From positions 35,562-99,561 of IMG/VR virus record IMGVR_UViG_3300030102_007626: 64,000 nucleotides of DNA; one strand, written 5' to 3'. The translations under genes and the position numbers were made by a program. Source of the stretch: a virus. The notes under the pieces were generated by a model. That model saw only the letters and a program-made list of their open reading frames with translations, did no database searches and had not been told where the DNA came from. The stretch's first letter is position 1. Every line of letters begins with the position of its first letter. This document shows positions 15,540 to 26,262 of the stretch, one piece after another.

Positions 15540-16423
15540 TTTCACTATCTGGAGGGATGGACTCCAGTACATTATTATTACGTTGTCTAAAAGAATATGA
15601 CACGGTAACAGCTATTTCATTTGATTATGGACAAAAACATAGAGTTGAACTAGAACGCGCTCAATCATTAGTAGATTATATTAATAATCTTGAAAATAAA
15701 GCAGCAGAAGACGGGCAAAAAGCCCCATATTATCCTGTTAACTATAGAGTAATTAAATTAGATGGTTTAGTAGATTTACTTGATTCTGCTTTAGTAGATG
15801 GGGGAGATGAAGTACCTGAAGGTCATTATGCTGAAGATAATATGAAAGCAACAGTTGTTCCAAATAGAAATAAAATATTTGCTTCTATTACACAAGCAGT
15901 AGCCCTATCTAGGGCAAACCAAACAGGTGAAGGTTGTGATATTGCACTTGGTATTCATGCAGGTGATCATGCTATTTACCCTGATTGTAGACAAGAATTT
16001 AGAGACGCAGATGATGCTGCTTTTAGAATAGGTAATTGGAATGCTGATAAAGTAGGTTATTTTACACCTTATCTTGAAGGTGATAAATTTACTATCTTAC
16101 AAGATGGGGAAAAATTATGTGATTATTTAGGTTTAGATTTTGATGAAGTTTATAAACGAACAAATACAAGCTATAAACCTATTAAACATTATGATAAAAC
16201 AGGACCTGTAGCATGGGAAACACACAACCCTACAAGATGGAAATGGTACTCAGATTATAAATCAGCTTCATCAGTAGAGAGAGTAGAAGCATTTATTAAA
16301 TTAGGAAGACCTGATCCTGTAGCATACGCAGATGAAACAGGACCTGTAGAATGGGAAACAGCAAGAATATATGTTGAACAAGTACTCTCAGAGTATGAAA
16401 AAGAACAATTTAACGTAAAATAA
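15521..16423 (+). CDS. queC: QueC, 7-cyano-7-deazaguanine synthase (zinc cysteines lost)
   Basis: The product (300 aa, against about 225 usual) carries the PP-loop SGGMDSS at residues 10-16 and the QueC hallmarks FDYGQKH and VPNRNKIF. The enzyme converts 7-carboxy-7-deazaguanine to preQ0 with ATP and ammonia. The four zinc cysteines near the C-terminus are missing. Ser217 stands where the first is expected, and Asp245, Ser248 and Ser251 replace the CXXCXXC residues just before the intact VERVEAF helix. Two inserted copies of a D(K/E)TGPV.WET unit (residues 225-234 and 271-280) flank this region. It overlaps queD by one base. Confidence 0.88.
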   Translation: MEKHVVVSLSGGMDSSTLLLRCLKEYDTVTAISFDYGQKHRVELERAQSLVDYINNLENKAAEDGQKAPYYPVNYRVIKLDGLVDLLDSALVDGGDEVPEGHYAEDNMKATVVPNRNKIFASITQAVALSRANQTGEGCDIALGIHAGDHAIYPDCRQEFRDADDAAFRIGNWNADKVGYFTPYLEGDKFTILQDGEKLCDYLGLDFDEVYKRTNTSYKPIKHYDKTGPVAWETHNPTRWKWYSDYKSASSVERVEAFIKLGRPDPVAYADETGPVEWETARIYVEQVLSEYEKEQFNVK

Positions 16424-16884
16424 TGAAACATCAATCAACTAAAATATTTGACGGATTCAGTACAGTATTTCGTCAATGGAGAGCAAAAGAAACACATTGT
16501 AGTTATTTACATGGATATGGAGTATCATTTAAAGTAACATTTGAAGGTCAACTTGATCATAGGAATTGGGTTTGGGATTTTGGTGGTATGAAAAGAGCTA
16601 AAACCCAAATAGATGGTATGTCCCCAAAAGCTTGGATGGATTACATGTTTGATCATACTTTAATTGCTGCAAATGATGACCCAGAACTAGATTCATTTAG
16701 AATGATGGATGCACAAGGAATAATCCAATTAAGAGTAGTAGATGATACTGGTGCAGAAAAATTTGCTGAGTATATTTATAATAAGTTAAATAGTTTTGTT
16801 GAAGAAGAAACAGATGGTAGAGTAAGAGTCACCCAAGTTGAATTTATGGAACATGGAAAAAACACAGCGATTTATGGAGAATAA
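16423..16884 (+). CDS. queD: QueD-like 6-carboxytetrahydropterin synthase, altered zinc site
   Basis: The product (153 aa) belongs to the PTPS/QueD fold that makes 6-carboxytetrahydropterin from dihydroneopterin triphosphate. The conserved catalytic Cys26 (THCSYLHG), Asp77-His78 (MFDHTL) and Glu143 (FMEHG) are present. Of the three usual zinc histidines, the first is Phe16 (FSTVFRQW) and the third is Tyr32 (LHGY for LHGH), leaving His30. His25 might substitute. It sits between queC and queE, so pathway membership is well supported, but it is a divergent branch. Confidence 0.8.
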   Translation: MKHQSTKIFDGFSTVFRQWRAKETHCSYLHGYGVSFKVTFEGQLDHRNWVWDFGGMKRAKTQIDGMSPKAWMDYMFDHTLIAANDDPELDSFRMMDAQGIIQLRVVDDTGAEKFAEYIYNKLNSFVEEETDGRVRVTQVEFMEHGKNTAIYGE

Positions 16885-16946
16885 TTACTGGTATGTGACT
16901 ACAACTTATAGCAATTTTAAATTTAAATACATTTTAGTAAAATAAT

Positions 16947-17732
16947 ATGGAAAGACCTTTAGGAAGAATAAAAGATTATGATAAAAGATTACCTGTACTA
17001 GAACTATACAGGTGTGTTCAATCTGAAGGGAGTAGATTTGGTAGACCAACTATAGCAGTTAGAACAACTGGATGTACACATAGGTGCTATTTTGGAGAAG
17101 AAGGAGGATGGTGTGATAGTTGGTATACTAGTATACATCCAGAAAAAGGAACATTTAATTTTAATGATATTATCAAAATATATGATGAAAATCCTCATGT
17201 AAAAGAGATGATGTTAACAGGTGGTTCACCCACAATGCATCCTAAGTTAGTAAATGAATTAACTCATTTTGCAAATCAAAGAGACATTCTTATTACTATT
17301 GAAACTGAAGGTTCTCATTTTCTTAAAACAGATTTCCCTCTAAATCTTATTTCTTTATCTCCTAAATTTTCTAATTCTGTCCCTAAATTAGGTGCTCTAA
17401 CACCTAATGGAAAAGAAACAGATGAAAGAATGATTAAACAACATAATAAATTAAGATTAAATTATAGTGCTATTAGAAAAACATTAGATTACCATACTGA
17501 TTATCATTATAAACCAGTTTGGGATGGTACTGATGAATGTTTAAAAGAAATAGAAGATTTTAGAATTAAAATGGAAATCCCTAAGCATAAAACATTTATA
17601 ATGCCTGCGGGTGATACAAGAAAAGAATTAATTAAAATGTATCCTTTAGTATTTGATTTATGTGCTGAACATGGTTATAACTTAACAGGTAGGGATCATA
17701 TAATAGCATTTGACACAGAACGAGGAGTATAA
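16947..17732 (+). CDS. queE: QueE, 7-carboxy-7-deazaguanine synthase (radical SAM)
   Basis: The product (261 aa) is a radical SAM enzyme that contracts the pterin ring to 7-carboxy-7-deazaguanine. The N-terminal VLELYRCVQSEGSRFGRPT motif is typical of QueE. The 4Fe-4S cysteines are Cys43, Cys47 and Cys56, a CX3CX8C spacing, where many QueE proteins have CX3CX2C. Six extra residues (YFGEEG) appear inserted between the second and third cysteines. The SAM-binding motif reads LTGGSP in place of GGEP. It lies directly between queD and folE2. Confidence 0.87.
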   Translation: MERPLGRIKDYDKRLPVLELYRCVQSEGSRFGRPTIAVRTTGCTHRCYFGEEGGWCDSWYTSIHPEKGTFNFNDIIKIYDENPHVKEMMLTGGSPTMHPKLVNELTHFANQRDILITIETEGSHFLKTDFPLNLISLSPKFSNSVPKLGALTPNGKETDERMIKQHNKLRLNYSAIRKTLDYHTDYHYKPVWDGTDECLKEIEDFRIKMEIPKHKTFIMPAGDTRKELIKMYPLVFDLCAEHGYNLTGRDHIIAFDTERGV

Positions 17733-17788
17733 AGATATATTTGGATATTATTAAAAAATTTTTTATATTAACATAAATAAGTTATTAA

Positions 17789-18829
17789 ATGAGCGAAAAA
17801 AATACAATCGAAAAAAAATTTGTTAAAAAATATGAATGGGTAGGTGATGTTAAATCATATAAAGAACCCGAAGACAACGAACATTCATTAAAATATAATG
17901 AACCTAATAGAGAATATGATAAAAATTATTTTCCTACAAAAAAAGATATTGAAACATTTCCCGATTTACAAAATGGACCCTCTTCACTTATTCAAGGTTC
18001 ACCTGTAGAAATTCAACAAGTAGGAATTCATAACTTTAGATTACCTTTAAGATATAAAACACGAGATAATGGTGATATAGAATTAGAAACTAAAGTAACA
18101 GGAACAGTATCACTTGAAGCACATAAAAAAGGTATTAATATGTCTCGTATTATGAGATCATTTTATGAATTTAAAAATGATACTTTTAGTATTGATAAGT
18201 TAGAAACAGTTTTATCTGCTTACCAAGATAAATTAAAAGCATTTGATTCTAAAATAGCACTTAAATTTTCATATCCTATTATTCAAAAATCATTAAGATC
18301 AGATAATGCTGGGTACCAATATTATGATGTTACTTTAGAGGGTGATTTAAATAAACAAGGTGAATTAAGAAAAATTATTCATTTTGATTTTGTATACTCT
18401 TCAGCTTGTCCTTGTTCTTATGAATTAGCTGAATATGCTAGAAAATATAGAAATAAAGCAACAGTATCTCATTCACAAAGATCTGTAACTAGAATATCAA
18501 TTGAATTTGATGATATGGTTTGGATAGAAGAATTACAAGAAATGTGTGCTAAAGCATTACAAACTGAAACACAAGTAGTAGTAAAAAGAGAAGATGAAAT
18601 GGCATTTGCTGAATTAAATGGGTCATATTTAAAGTTTGTAGAAGATGCTGCTAGATTATTATATAAACAATTAATTGATGATAAAAGAATAAAAGATTTT
18701 AGAATTATATGTTCTCACCAAGAATCCCTCCATTCACATGATGCTATTTCAGTTATGCTAGCTCCTGATAGTAATTTTAGTGGAGATATTCCCCATGAAC
18801 TGTGGTCAAGTTTAATACATATTTCTTAA
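17789..18829 (+). CDS. folE2: GTP cyclohydrolase FolE2 (GCYH-IB)
   Basis: The product (346 aa) belongs to the type IB GTP cyclohydrolase family, which turns GTP into dihydroneopterin triphosphate, the first step of the deazaguanine pathway. Conserved blocks are HKKGINMSR near 112, ACPCS with Cys207/Cys209, HSQRS at 228-232 and QESLHSHDA near 311. About 70 poorly conserved residues precede the catalytic fold. No gene for QueF, which would reduce preQ0 further, is visible in the window. Confidence 0.9.
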   Translation: MSEKNTIEKKFVKKYEWVGDVKSYKEPEDNEHSLKYNEPNREYDKNYFPTKKDIETFPDLQNGPSSLIQGSPVEIQQVGIHNFRLPLRYKTRDNGDIELETKVTGTVSLEAHKKGINMSRIMRSFYEFKNDTFSIDKLETVLSAYQDKLKAFDSKIALKFSYPIIQKSLRSDNAGYQYYDVTLEGDLNKQGELRKIIHFDFVYSSACPCSYELAEYARKYRNKATVSHSQRSVTRISIEFDDMVWIEELQEMCAKALQTETQVVVKREDEMAFAELNGSYLKFVEDAARLLYKQLIDDKRIKDFRIICSHQESLHSHDAISVMLAPDSNFSGDIPHELWSSLIHIS

Positions 18830-18841
18830 ATTATATAAATT

Positions 18842-19393
18842 ATGCAAAAACAAAAACAAAAACCAGAATTATCATTACAAGAAAAGTCTGATCAAATAAC
18901 ACAACAAGAATTAGAAAAAAAAGAAAAATATGTTCCATTTGTAAGTGAAGTTGAAGAATTTAACGCAACAATGGGTAAACCTAATAATTATGAACCAAAA
19001 ATCCCTGAAAAAAAGGAGTGGCAGTTTGTATATGACTTCATCCTTGAAGAGCTCGAAGAATATAAAGAAGCCTGTGAAACCGGAAATATTACTGAAGTTC
19101 TTGATGCTTTATGTGACATTGCCTATGTTTCGTTGGGCAACGGCACTATGTTACATGGTCTTAAGGATCAAATATGGCCCGCGTATCAAGAAGTACAAGC
19201 AAGTAATATGTCAAAAGCTTGTATTAACGAAGAAGAGGCACAAGAGACCGTTAGGGTACGTTCTGAAGAGCAAAAGGAACCATGTCACTATGAAAAGGTT
19301 GGAGACTATTATATCGTCTATAGAACACGTGATAAAAAAGTAATGAAAAATATAAATTATTTTAGACCAAATCTAAAACAATTTTTAAAGTAA
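18842..19393 (+). CDS. MazG-like nucleotide pyrophosphohydrolase
   Basis: The product (183 aa) has an all-alpha core with the MazG metal-binding pattern: FILEELEEYKEA (EEXXE) near residue 67 and EVLDALCDIAYV (EXXD) near 85. Such enzymes hydrolyse (d)NTPs or related nucleotides. It follows the deazaguanine genes and precedes the polymerase, so nucleotide-pool control is likely. Bases 19020-19270 use more GC-rich codons than neighbouring genes and leave a long spurious frame open, which may reflect a recent acquisition. Confidence 0.78.
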   Translation: MQKQKQKPELSLQEKSDQITQQELEKKEKYVPFVSEVEEFNATMGKPNNYEPKIPEKKEWQFVYDFILEELEEYKEACETGNITEVLDALCDIAYVSLGNGTMLHGLKDQIWPAYQEVQASNMSKACINEEEAQETVRVRSEEQKEPCHYEKVGDYYIVYRTRDKKVMKNINYFRPNLKQFLK

Positions 19394-21157
19394 ATGTATA
19401 AGAAGTGTTTTGCCGAATATAAAAGTTATAATAAATACTTGATCCACTTATGGACTGATGAGGGCTATTCAACCACAGAATGGTCCTCTCCTGCTTATAT
19501 TGAATGTGATGAAAGTGAAGCGGAGTATAAAGGTCTAAATAATGAACCATTAAAAAAGATATATAAATGGAAAAGAGATATGGATGGTCTTCATTTTCAT
19601 GATATGTCACCTTATCAAAATTTTTTAATTGATAAGTATGGAACTAATGATGAACCATCAACTACTCATAAGGAAATATTTTTTGATATAGAAATTGAAA
19701 TGGGAGATGCTTTAACTCCTGAATATATCCAATCTGCACCTAAAAAAGTTACTTCAATTGCTTGGTATTTTAAACAAGAAGATGAATGGAAAATTATAAT
19801 ACTAGATCCTAAACAACAAATTCAACCAACAGTAAATGGGAATAAAGAAATAATTCCTGTTTACAATGAAGAAGTATTATTATCTAAATTTCTTACTTAT
19901 ATGAGAGAATTAGACCCAGATATTCTTATAGGTTATAATAGTGATTATTTTGATATTCCTTATTTATACTATAGAATTAAAAAGGTATTAGGTGAGGAAA
20001 TGGTAGAGTATTTATCTCCAATCCAACAAGTTAAAGAAAAACGTAGTTTTAGAACAGGTGAAATTTATGATTCTAAACAACCTATAGAGATAGCAGGTGT
20101 TGAATCACTTGATTATATGCGTTTACATAAAAAATATAGTTGGGAAGATGAACCAAGTTGGAAGTTAGATGCATTAGGTGAAAAATATGCTGATTTAAAT
20201 AAAATAGAATATAATGGTTCTTTAGATAGATTATTTGAAGAAGATATTGAAACATTTATAGAATATAACTTTCGTGATGTTGAAATTTTAGTTGAATTAG
20301 ATAAAAAATTAGAATATTTAGCACTAACCAAAAACCTATCCCATAAAGGCAAACATAACTATGGAGAAGTATACCATAATACAGTTACACAAGATGGTGC
20401 TATTTCAGCTTATTTATTATCTGAAGGTATAGTTCCACCACCTAAGGAAAAACACCAAGAAAAGAAAAAGGGATATGCAGGTGGTTATTTATTTTGTCCT
20501 AAAGCAGGTATTTACAAATATATGTTTGATGAAGATTTAACTTCATTATATCCTTGTATTATTATGTCTTTAAATATAGGTAAAGAAACAATGGTGGGTA
20601 GAATTATAAGTGATACTTTACCTGAAAATTTAAGATATAGACCTTATATGAATGCTGAAACAGGTTTACCTATACCTTCTAGAAATAACTATTTAGGTTT
20701 AAATGATTTAAAGAAAAAAAACCCACAAGAAAAACTTACAATTGAAAATGCTAAAGGTAAACGTACTCAAATTGAAGTAGATGCCTTAATTAATTTAATT
20801 GAGGATATGAAAATGGCTGTATCTGCAAATGGTACATTTTTTAGAACAGACAAACAATCAGTATTATCAATTATCTTAGATAAATGGTTTAATGAAAGAG
20901 TAAAGTACAAAAATCAAATGAAAAAAGCATATAAAGCAGGTAATGCTGAATTAGGTGCTTCGTTTCATTTAAAGCAATATACAATGAAAATTTTGCTAAA
21001 CAGTTTGTATGGTGCAACTGCTTTACCTTCATTTAGATACGCAATGAATAAAGCAATATTAAGTGAAGCAATTACCTTAAGTGGTTGGAGAATTATCCAA
21101 GAATCAGCTTTAGCAGCAAATAGACATATTAATAAACTAATGAAAACAGAAGTATAA
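19394..21157 (+). CDS. gp43: DNA polymerase B, N-terminal part (exonuclease, palm A and B)
   Basis: The product (587 aa) is the first part of a T4 gp43-like family B polymerase. Exonuclease motifs are FFDIEIE near 97, GYNSDYFDIPY at 180-190 and YNFRDVE at 291-297. Polymerase motif A is DEDLTSLYP at 379-387 and motif B ends in NSLYG at 536-540. The gene stops after the motif B helix, before the DTDS catalytic motif, which is encoded two genes downstream at 21422. The two parts together (about 900 aa) equal a normal gp43, so a split active enzyme is likely. Confidence 0.93.
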   Translation: MYKKCFAEYKSYNKYLIHLWTDEGYSTTEWSSPAYIECDESEAEYKGLNNEPLKKIYKWKRDMDGLHFHDMSPYQNFLIDKYGTNDEPSTTHKEIFFDIEIEMGDALTPEYIQSAPKKVTSIAWYFKQEDEWKIIILDPKQQIQPTVNGNKEIIPVYNEEVLLSKFLTYMRELDPDILIGYNSDYFDIPYLYYRIKKVLGEEMVEYLSPIQQVKEKRSFRTGEIYDSKQPIEIAGVESLDYMRLHKKYSWEDEPSWKLDALGEKYADLNKIEYNGSLDRLFEEDIETFIEYNFRDVEILVELDKKLEYLALTKNLSHKGKHNYGEVYHNTVTQDGAISAYLLSEGIVPPPKEKHQEKKKGYAGGYLFCPKAGIYKYMFDEDLTSLYPCIIMSLNIGKETMVGRIISDTLPENLRYRPYMNAETGLPIPSRNNYLGLNDLKKKNPQEKLTIENAKGKRTQIEVDALINLIEDMKMAVSANGTFFRTDKQSVLSIILDKWFNERVKYKNQMKKAYKAGNAELGASFHLKQYTMKILLNSLYGATALPSFRYAMNKAILSEAITLSGWRIIQESALAANRHINKLMKTEV

Positions 21158-21420
21158 TGGCACTTTCACCACAATCAATTAGAAAAAATGTTCAAGTTAA
21201 ATTTGATGATGTTATAGTAGATAAACAAACTATAATTGAAAGAAGTGAATCTTGGACAGAAAAACAAGAAATATTATTTAAAAAATTCCTTAAACAAGGA
21301 GGTAAATGTAAAATACAAGGTGTTAAGATAGAAGTAGTTCCACCTCATGAAGTACTTACCTCAAAAGGAGAAAAACCAAGTGGTAAAATGGTAGCACCTG
21401 GAATTGACCAAAGATTTTAA
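21157..21420 (+). CDS. 87-residue ORF inserted between polymerase halves
   Basis: The ORF overlaps the stop of the first polymerase gene by one base and ends just before the second part. The product is lysine-rich, with a helix (WTEKQEILFKKFLKQGG) and a strand-rich end. It has no intein, homing-endonuclease or polymerase motif that I can recognise. It may be a cargo gene left by the event that split the polymerase, or a small partner of the assembled enzyme. Confidence 0.7.
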   Translation: MALSPQSIRKNVQVKFDDVIVDKQTIIERSESWTEKQEILFKKFLKQGGKCKIQGVKIEVVPPHEVLTSKGEKPSGKMVAPGIDQRF

Positions 21421-21421
21421 A

Positions 21422-22354
21422 ATGAAGCATATAGAAGACGTACCATGGATGATTTGTGATGAAGGTGATGTAAACTACTGTGCTTATGTAGACACAGATA
21501 GTAATTATTTTCATGCTGAACCTATACTAAAACACTTCTATCCTGATTTTGATAAAATGTCTGATGAAGATAAGGATGAAAAACTTGAAAAAGTAGCCCT
21601 TAAATATCAAGATATTATTACAGATTCTTATAACACATTGGCTAAAGAATGTTTTAATGTTCCTACTCATAGACTTGAAATGAAAACTGAATGTGTAATT
21701 AGATCAGCCTATTTTAGAAAAACTAGAAGATATGCTCAATGGATTACTAAACAAGAAGGTATAGTAAAAGAGTCACTTGATATAAAAGGCCTTGAATTTA
21801 AAAAGGCAAATTTTCCACCTGTATTAGGTAAATTTTTTAAAGACATTTTAATTAATGTTTTGAAAGGTTCTACACAAACTGACATAGATCAAAAAGTTAA
21901 AGAATTTAAAAAACAAATATTAAATGGAGAAATACCTTTAGTTAAATTAGGTAACCCAACAGGAGTAAAAACATTAAACAAATATATGGGGCGTAAACCC
22001 AAAGCAGGTGAAATGTTTACTCAAATGACTAAAGGTGCTCCTGTAAGTGCTAAAGCAGCTGCTGTGTATAATGATTTAATTAGGTTTTGGAGATTAAATA
22101 CTAAACATTCTTATATAGCACAAGGTGATAAAATTAAATATATCTATTTAAAACCAAACCCATACCAGATAGATACATTAGGGTTTTTAGATTTTGATTT
22201 ACCATCTAAAATAGAAGAGTTTATGGAAAAATATGCTGATAGACAAAAGATATTTGATGCTATATTACTTAATAAATTAGAAGGTTTTTATGACGATTTA
22301 GGTTGGTCATTAAATTTAAACCCATATAAAGACAAGTTTTTTAATTTTAGTTAG
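21422..22354 (+). CDS. gp43: DNA polymerase B, C-terminal part (motif C and thumb)
   Basis: The ATG at 21422 follows the stop of the intervening ORF by one base and is preferred to an in-frame TTG at 21404. The product (310 aa) carries the catalytic motif C YVDTDSNYF with DTDS at residues 24-27, then the thumb with TRRYAQW. The C-terminus ends in an aromatic peptide (YKDKFFNFS) that resembles a sliding-clamp-binding tail. The clamp gene follows. It must pair with the 19394 product to make a complete polymerase. Confidence 0.92.
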   Translation: MKHIEDVPWMICDEGDVNYCAYVDTDSNYFHAEPILKHFYPDFDKMSDEDKDEKLEKVALKYQDIITDSYNTLAKECFNVPTHRLEMKTECVIRSAYFRKTRRYAQWITKQEGIVKESLDIKGLEFKKANFPPVLGKFFKDILINVLKGSTQTDIDQKVKEFKKQILNGEIPLVKLGNPTGVKTLNKYMGRKPKAGEMFTQMTKGAPVSAKAAAVYNDLIRFWRLNTKHSYIAQGDKIKYIYLKPNPYQIDTLGFLDFDLPSKIEEFMEKYADRQKIFDAILLNKLEGFYDDLGWSLNLNPYKDKFFNFS

Positions 22355-22385
22355 GTTATTTAATAAAAAGTTATTATATTTAAAT

Positions 22386-23120
22386 ATGGTTAATAAATTA
22401 GTTTTACAAAGTGTTATAAACAAATACTACCTTGGTGAGGTAGAATCTGTTAAATGGAAAATTCAAGATAAAGTCTTAACAATAGACTTTATGTCTATAA
22501 ATAAAGAAGTAATAGGAAATATTACTCATACTGATATTGATATTGAAGATAGTAATTTAGCAATCTTTGACACTAAAAAATTATTAAACCTAATAAATAT
22601 CACCTCAGGTGATTTATTAATTAATCTAGAAAAAACAAAATCTGTTTATACTAAATTATATCTTGCAGATAGTGATTTTAATTTAACTTATGCCTTATCT
22701 GATCCTTTACTTATAGCTAAACCAGGTACAGTAGATGAACCCAAATGGGATATGGTTTTACCACTTGAAAAAGAACATGTAGATAATTTAATTAAAGCAA
22801 AATCTGCTTTAGCAGGTGTAGGTAATATGACTTTATCCCCTGATAAAGATTTAGATGGAGGTGATTTATGTGTTGTTACTTTTGGAGATGAACAAGGTCA
22901 TAACAATAAAATTGTTTATAATTTGCTAGGTGACATAAGACAAGCAGATGTAAGTATTCCATTTAATTCAGATATGTTTAAAACTATTTTAAATGCAAAT
23001 AAAGATCTAGAAGATGGAACTTTATATTTAAGTTATCAAGGTTTACTTAAACTAGAATTTAAATCTGAAAACACTACAAGCACTTATTACATGATTCGTA
23101 AAGAAGAAAGTGCTTTTTGA
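22386..23120 (+). CDS. gp45: sliding clamp, gp45-like
   Basis: The product (244 aa) has the length and strand/helix order of T4 gp45, the trimeric ring that tethers the polymerase to DNA. The middle LIAKPGTVDEPKWDMVLPL, between the first and second domains, is typical of gp45 relatives. It follows the polymerase as in T4-like gene order, and the loader genes are at 30028 and 31206. Confidence 0.85.
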   Translation: MVNKLVLQSVINKYYLGEVESVKWKIQDKVLTIDFMSINKEVIGNITHTDIDIEDSNLAIFDTKKLLNLINITSGDLLINLEKTKSVYTKLYLADSDFNLTYALSDPLLIAKPGTVDEPKWDMVLPLEKEHVDNLIKAKSALAGVGNMTLSPDKDLDGGDLCVVTFGDEQGHNNKIVYNLLGDIRQADVSIPFNSDMFKTILNANKDLEDGTLYLSYQGLLKLEFKSENTTSTYYMIRKEESAF

Positions 23121-23144
23121 TATGTATTAACAAATAACATTGTA

Positions 23145-23154
23145 GCTAGAGCAC
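23145..23154 (+). repeat. inverted repeat flanking hsp20 (left copy)
   Basis: GCTAGAGCAC is the exact reverse complement of GTGCTCTAGC at 23651-23660. The pair brackets the small heat-shock gene. In this AT-rich region the GC-rich decamer stands out. It could be an operator for a regulator of the chaperone genes, or chance. Confidence 0.35.
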
Positions 23155-23207
23155 AAGTTATATTTTTATAAACCCGAGCAGCTAAGGCGCTCACAAAAAT
23201 TAATGAT

Positions 23208-23633
23208 ATGAGTACATTAGAATTTTATGAAAGACAACATAGTCCTTTCGACATTTTATTCCGCAACTTTTTTAATGCGCAAGACCAATTTGCACCTGCA
23301 TTAAATTCCAAACAACCACATCCATTAAATATTTTTTATAATAGTAAAGGTCTCAATTTTGAGATTGCCTGCACTGGTTTAACTAAGAAAGATATTATAA
23401 TAGATATTGAAGATGATGTATTAAAAATTAGTTATGAAAAAAATGACAAAAATGAAAATGTTCCTGAAGGGACAATTTATCATGGTTTGTCTAAAAAATC
23501 TTTTAACTTAGGGTATAAAATAGCCCCCAAATTTGATTTAGCCCAAACAGAAGCTAAACTGGAAAATGGGTTGCTTGAAGTATTTATTCCTTTAGCTGAA
23601 AGTTCAAAACCAAAATCAATTAAAATTAAGTAA
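23208..23633 (+). CDS. small heat-shock protein (Hsp20/alpha-crystallin)
   Basis: The product (141 aa) has an alpha-crystallin domain (about residues 43-130) with the family pattern of strands (DIIIDIEDDVLKISYEK, KLENGLLEVFIPL), an N-terminal aromatic arm (SPFDILFRNFF) and a C-terminal IXI-like tail (SIKIK). It holds unfolding proteins for refolding. Together with GroES and GroEL downstream it forms a phage chaperone set. Confidence 0.92.
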   Translation: MSTLEFYERQHSPFDILFRNFFNAQDQFAPALNSKQPHPLNIFYNSKGLNFEIACTGLTKKDIIIDIEDDVLKISYEKNDKNENVPEGTIYHGLSKKSFNLGYKIAPKFDLAQTEAKLENGLLEVFIPLAESSKPKSIKIK

Positions 23634-23650
23634 GTTTTATTTAAAAAAGC

Positions 23651-23660
23651 GTGCTCTAGC
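23651..23660 (+). repeat. inverted repeat flanking hsp20 (right copy)
   Basis: GTGCTCTAGC is the reverse complement of 23145-23154. It lies about 45 bases before the gene at 23705, next to a TTTGTACA sequence. Confidence 0.35.
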
Positions 23661-23704
23661 GCAATTTTATTTGTACATTTATACGAACAAATTTAAATTT
23701 AGTT

Positions 23705-24057
23705 ATGCCAAAAACTACAAAAAGAGGACGTCCCTCAAAAGACACACAAACACAAAATTCATCTTATTGTACTATAAAAGACCCATTAATGGAACCCTTT
23801 TATATTTCTAAAGATGCAACAAATTTCACTGTAATAGAAAAATCGATTTCAACTAGAGGGTTTGCTGGAAGGAAAGCAACTGGAAAAGAAGTAGAAAAAG
23901 TAGTAGGTTATTATACAAGTTTTAAAAATGCTTTAAATAAAATAGCAAAAGAAAAATTCCATAATAACCCAGGTGAATTTAGTTCAATACAAGATTATAT
24001 TAATTCTTGGGATGAAGTAAAAAATGGATTAGAAACAATGTTAAATAAAGTAGAATT

Positions 24058-24061
<4 letters not shown>
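23705..24061 (+). CDS. unrecognised protein with N-terminal AT-hook
   Basis: The product (118 aa) begins MPKTTKRGRPSKD, with an AT-hook core at residues 7-11. It then has a compact strand-rich segment (FYISKDATNFTVIEK) and a helical end. The AT-hook suggests DNA binding, but position in the Hsp20-GroES-GroEL cluster points elsewhere, so its role is unclear. It overlaps groES by four bases. Confidence 0.7.
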
Positions 24062-25998
<1,937 letters not shown>

Positions 25999-25999
<1 letters not shown>

Positions 26000-26262
26000 T
26001 GCAGACAGAAAAAGTAGAGTATAATGAACTTATCGCAACACGAGTACCTCCTGGAGACCAGTGGGTGCTTGTGGGAGATAAGAAAAAAATTGTTCATAAA
26101 ACAATAACTGATGCTTTAGAAGCATGGTTTGATAAAAACCAAGAACAAGTTGAGTTTCGTTTAGCACCTCTAGATAGTAAACTCTATGTAATAAGAAGTG
26201 AGGAAAAAGAAATTATTCCTGAACCAACTAAAAGATACAATATTTACGGGGACCCACTATAA
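25999..26262 (+). CDS. unrecognised small protein after groEL (87 aa)
   Basis: The gene overlaps the groEL stop by one base. The product has a strand-rich core (DQWVLVGDKKKIV, EFRLAPLDSKLYVIRS) and ends just inside the loop of a terminator. No motif is recognised. Its coupling to groEL suggests co-expression. Confidence 0.7.

Noticed and set aside
18945-19343. Long frame in another reading phase inside the MazG-like gene
   Set aside because: The MazG-type EEXXE and EXXD motifs are in the main frame. The second frame is open because local codons are GC-richer; it has no start context or motif.
21157-21420. Intein or group I intron between the polymerase parts
   Set aside because: The 87-residue ORF lacks intein splice motifs and homing-endonuclease signatures, and both flanking parts have their own start or stop. 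An intron cannot be excluded without RNA data.
23670-23677. TTTGTACA as a GGAATA-class promoter for 23705
   Set aside because: The hexamer 17 bases upstream is AAGCGT, unrelated to GGAATA or AAACTT.
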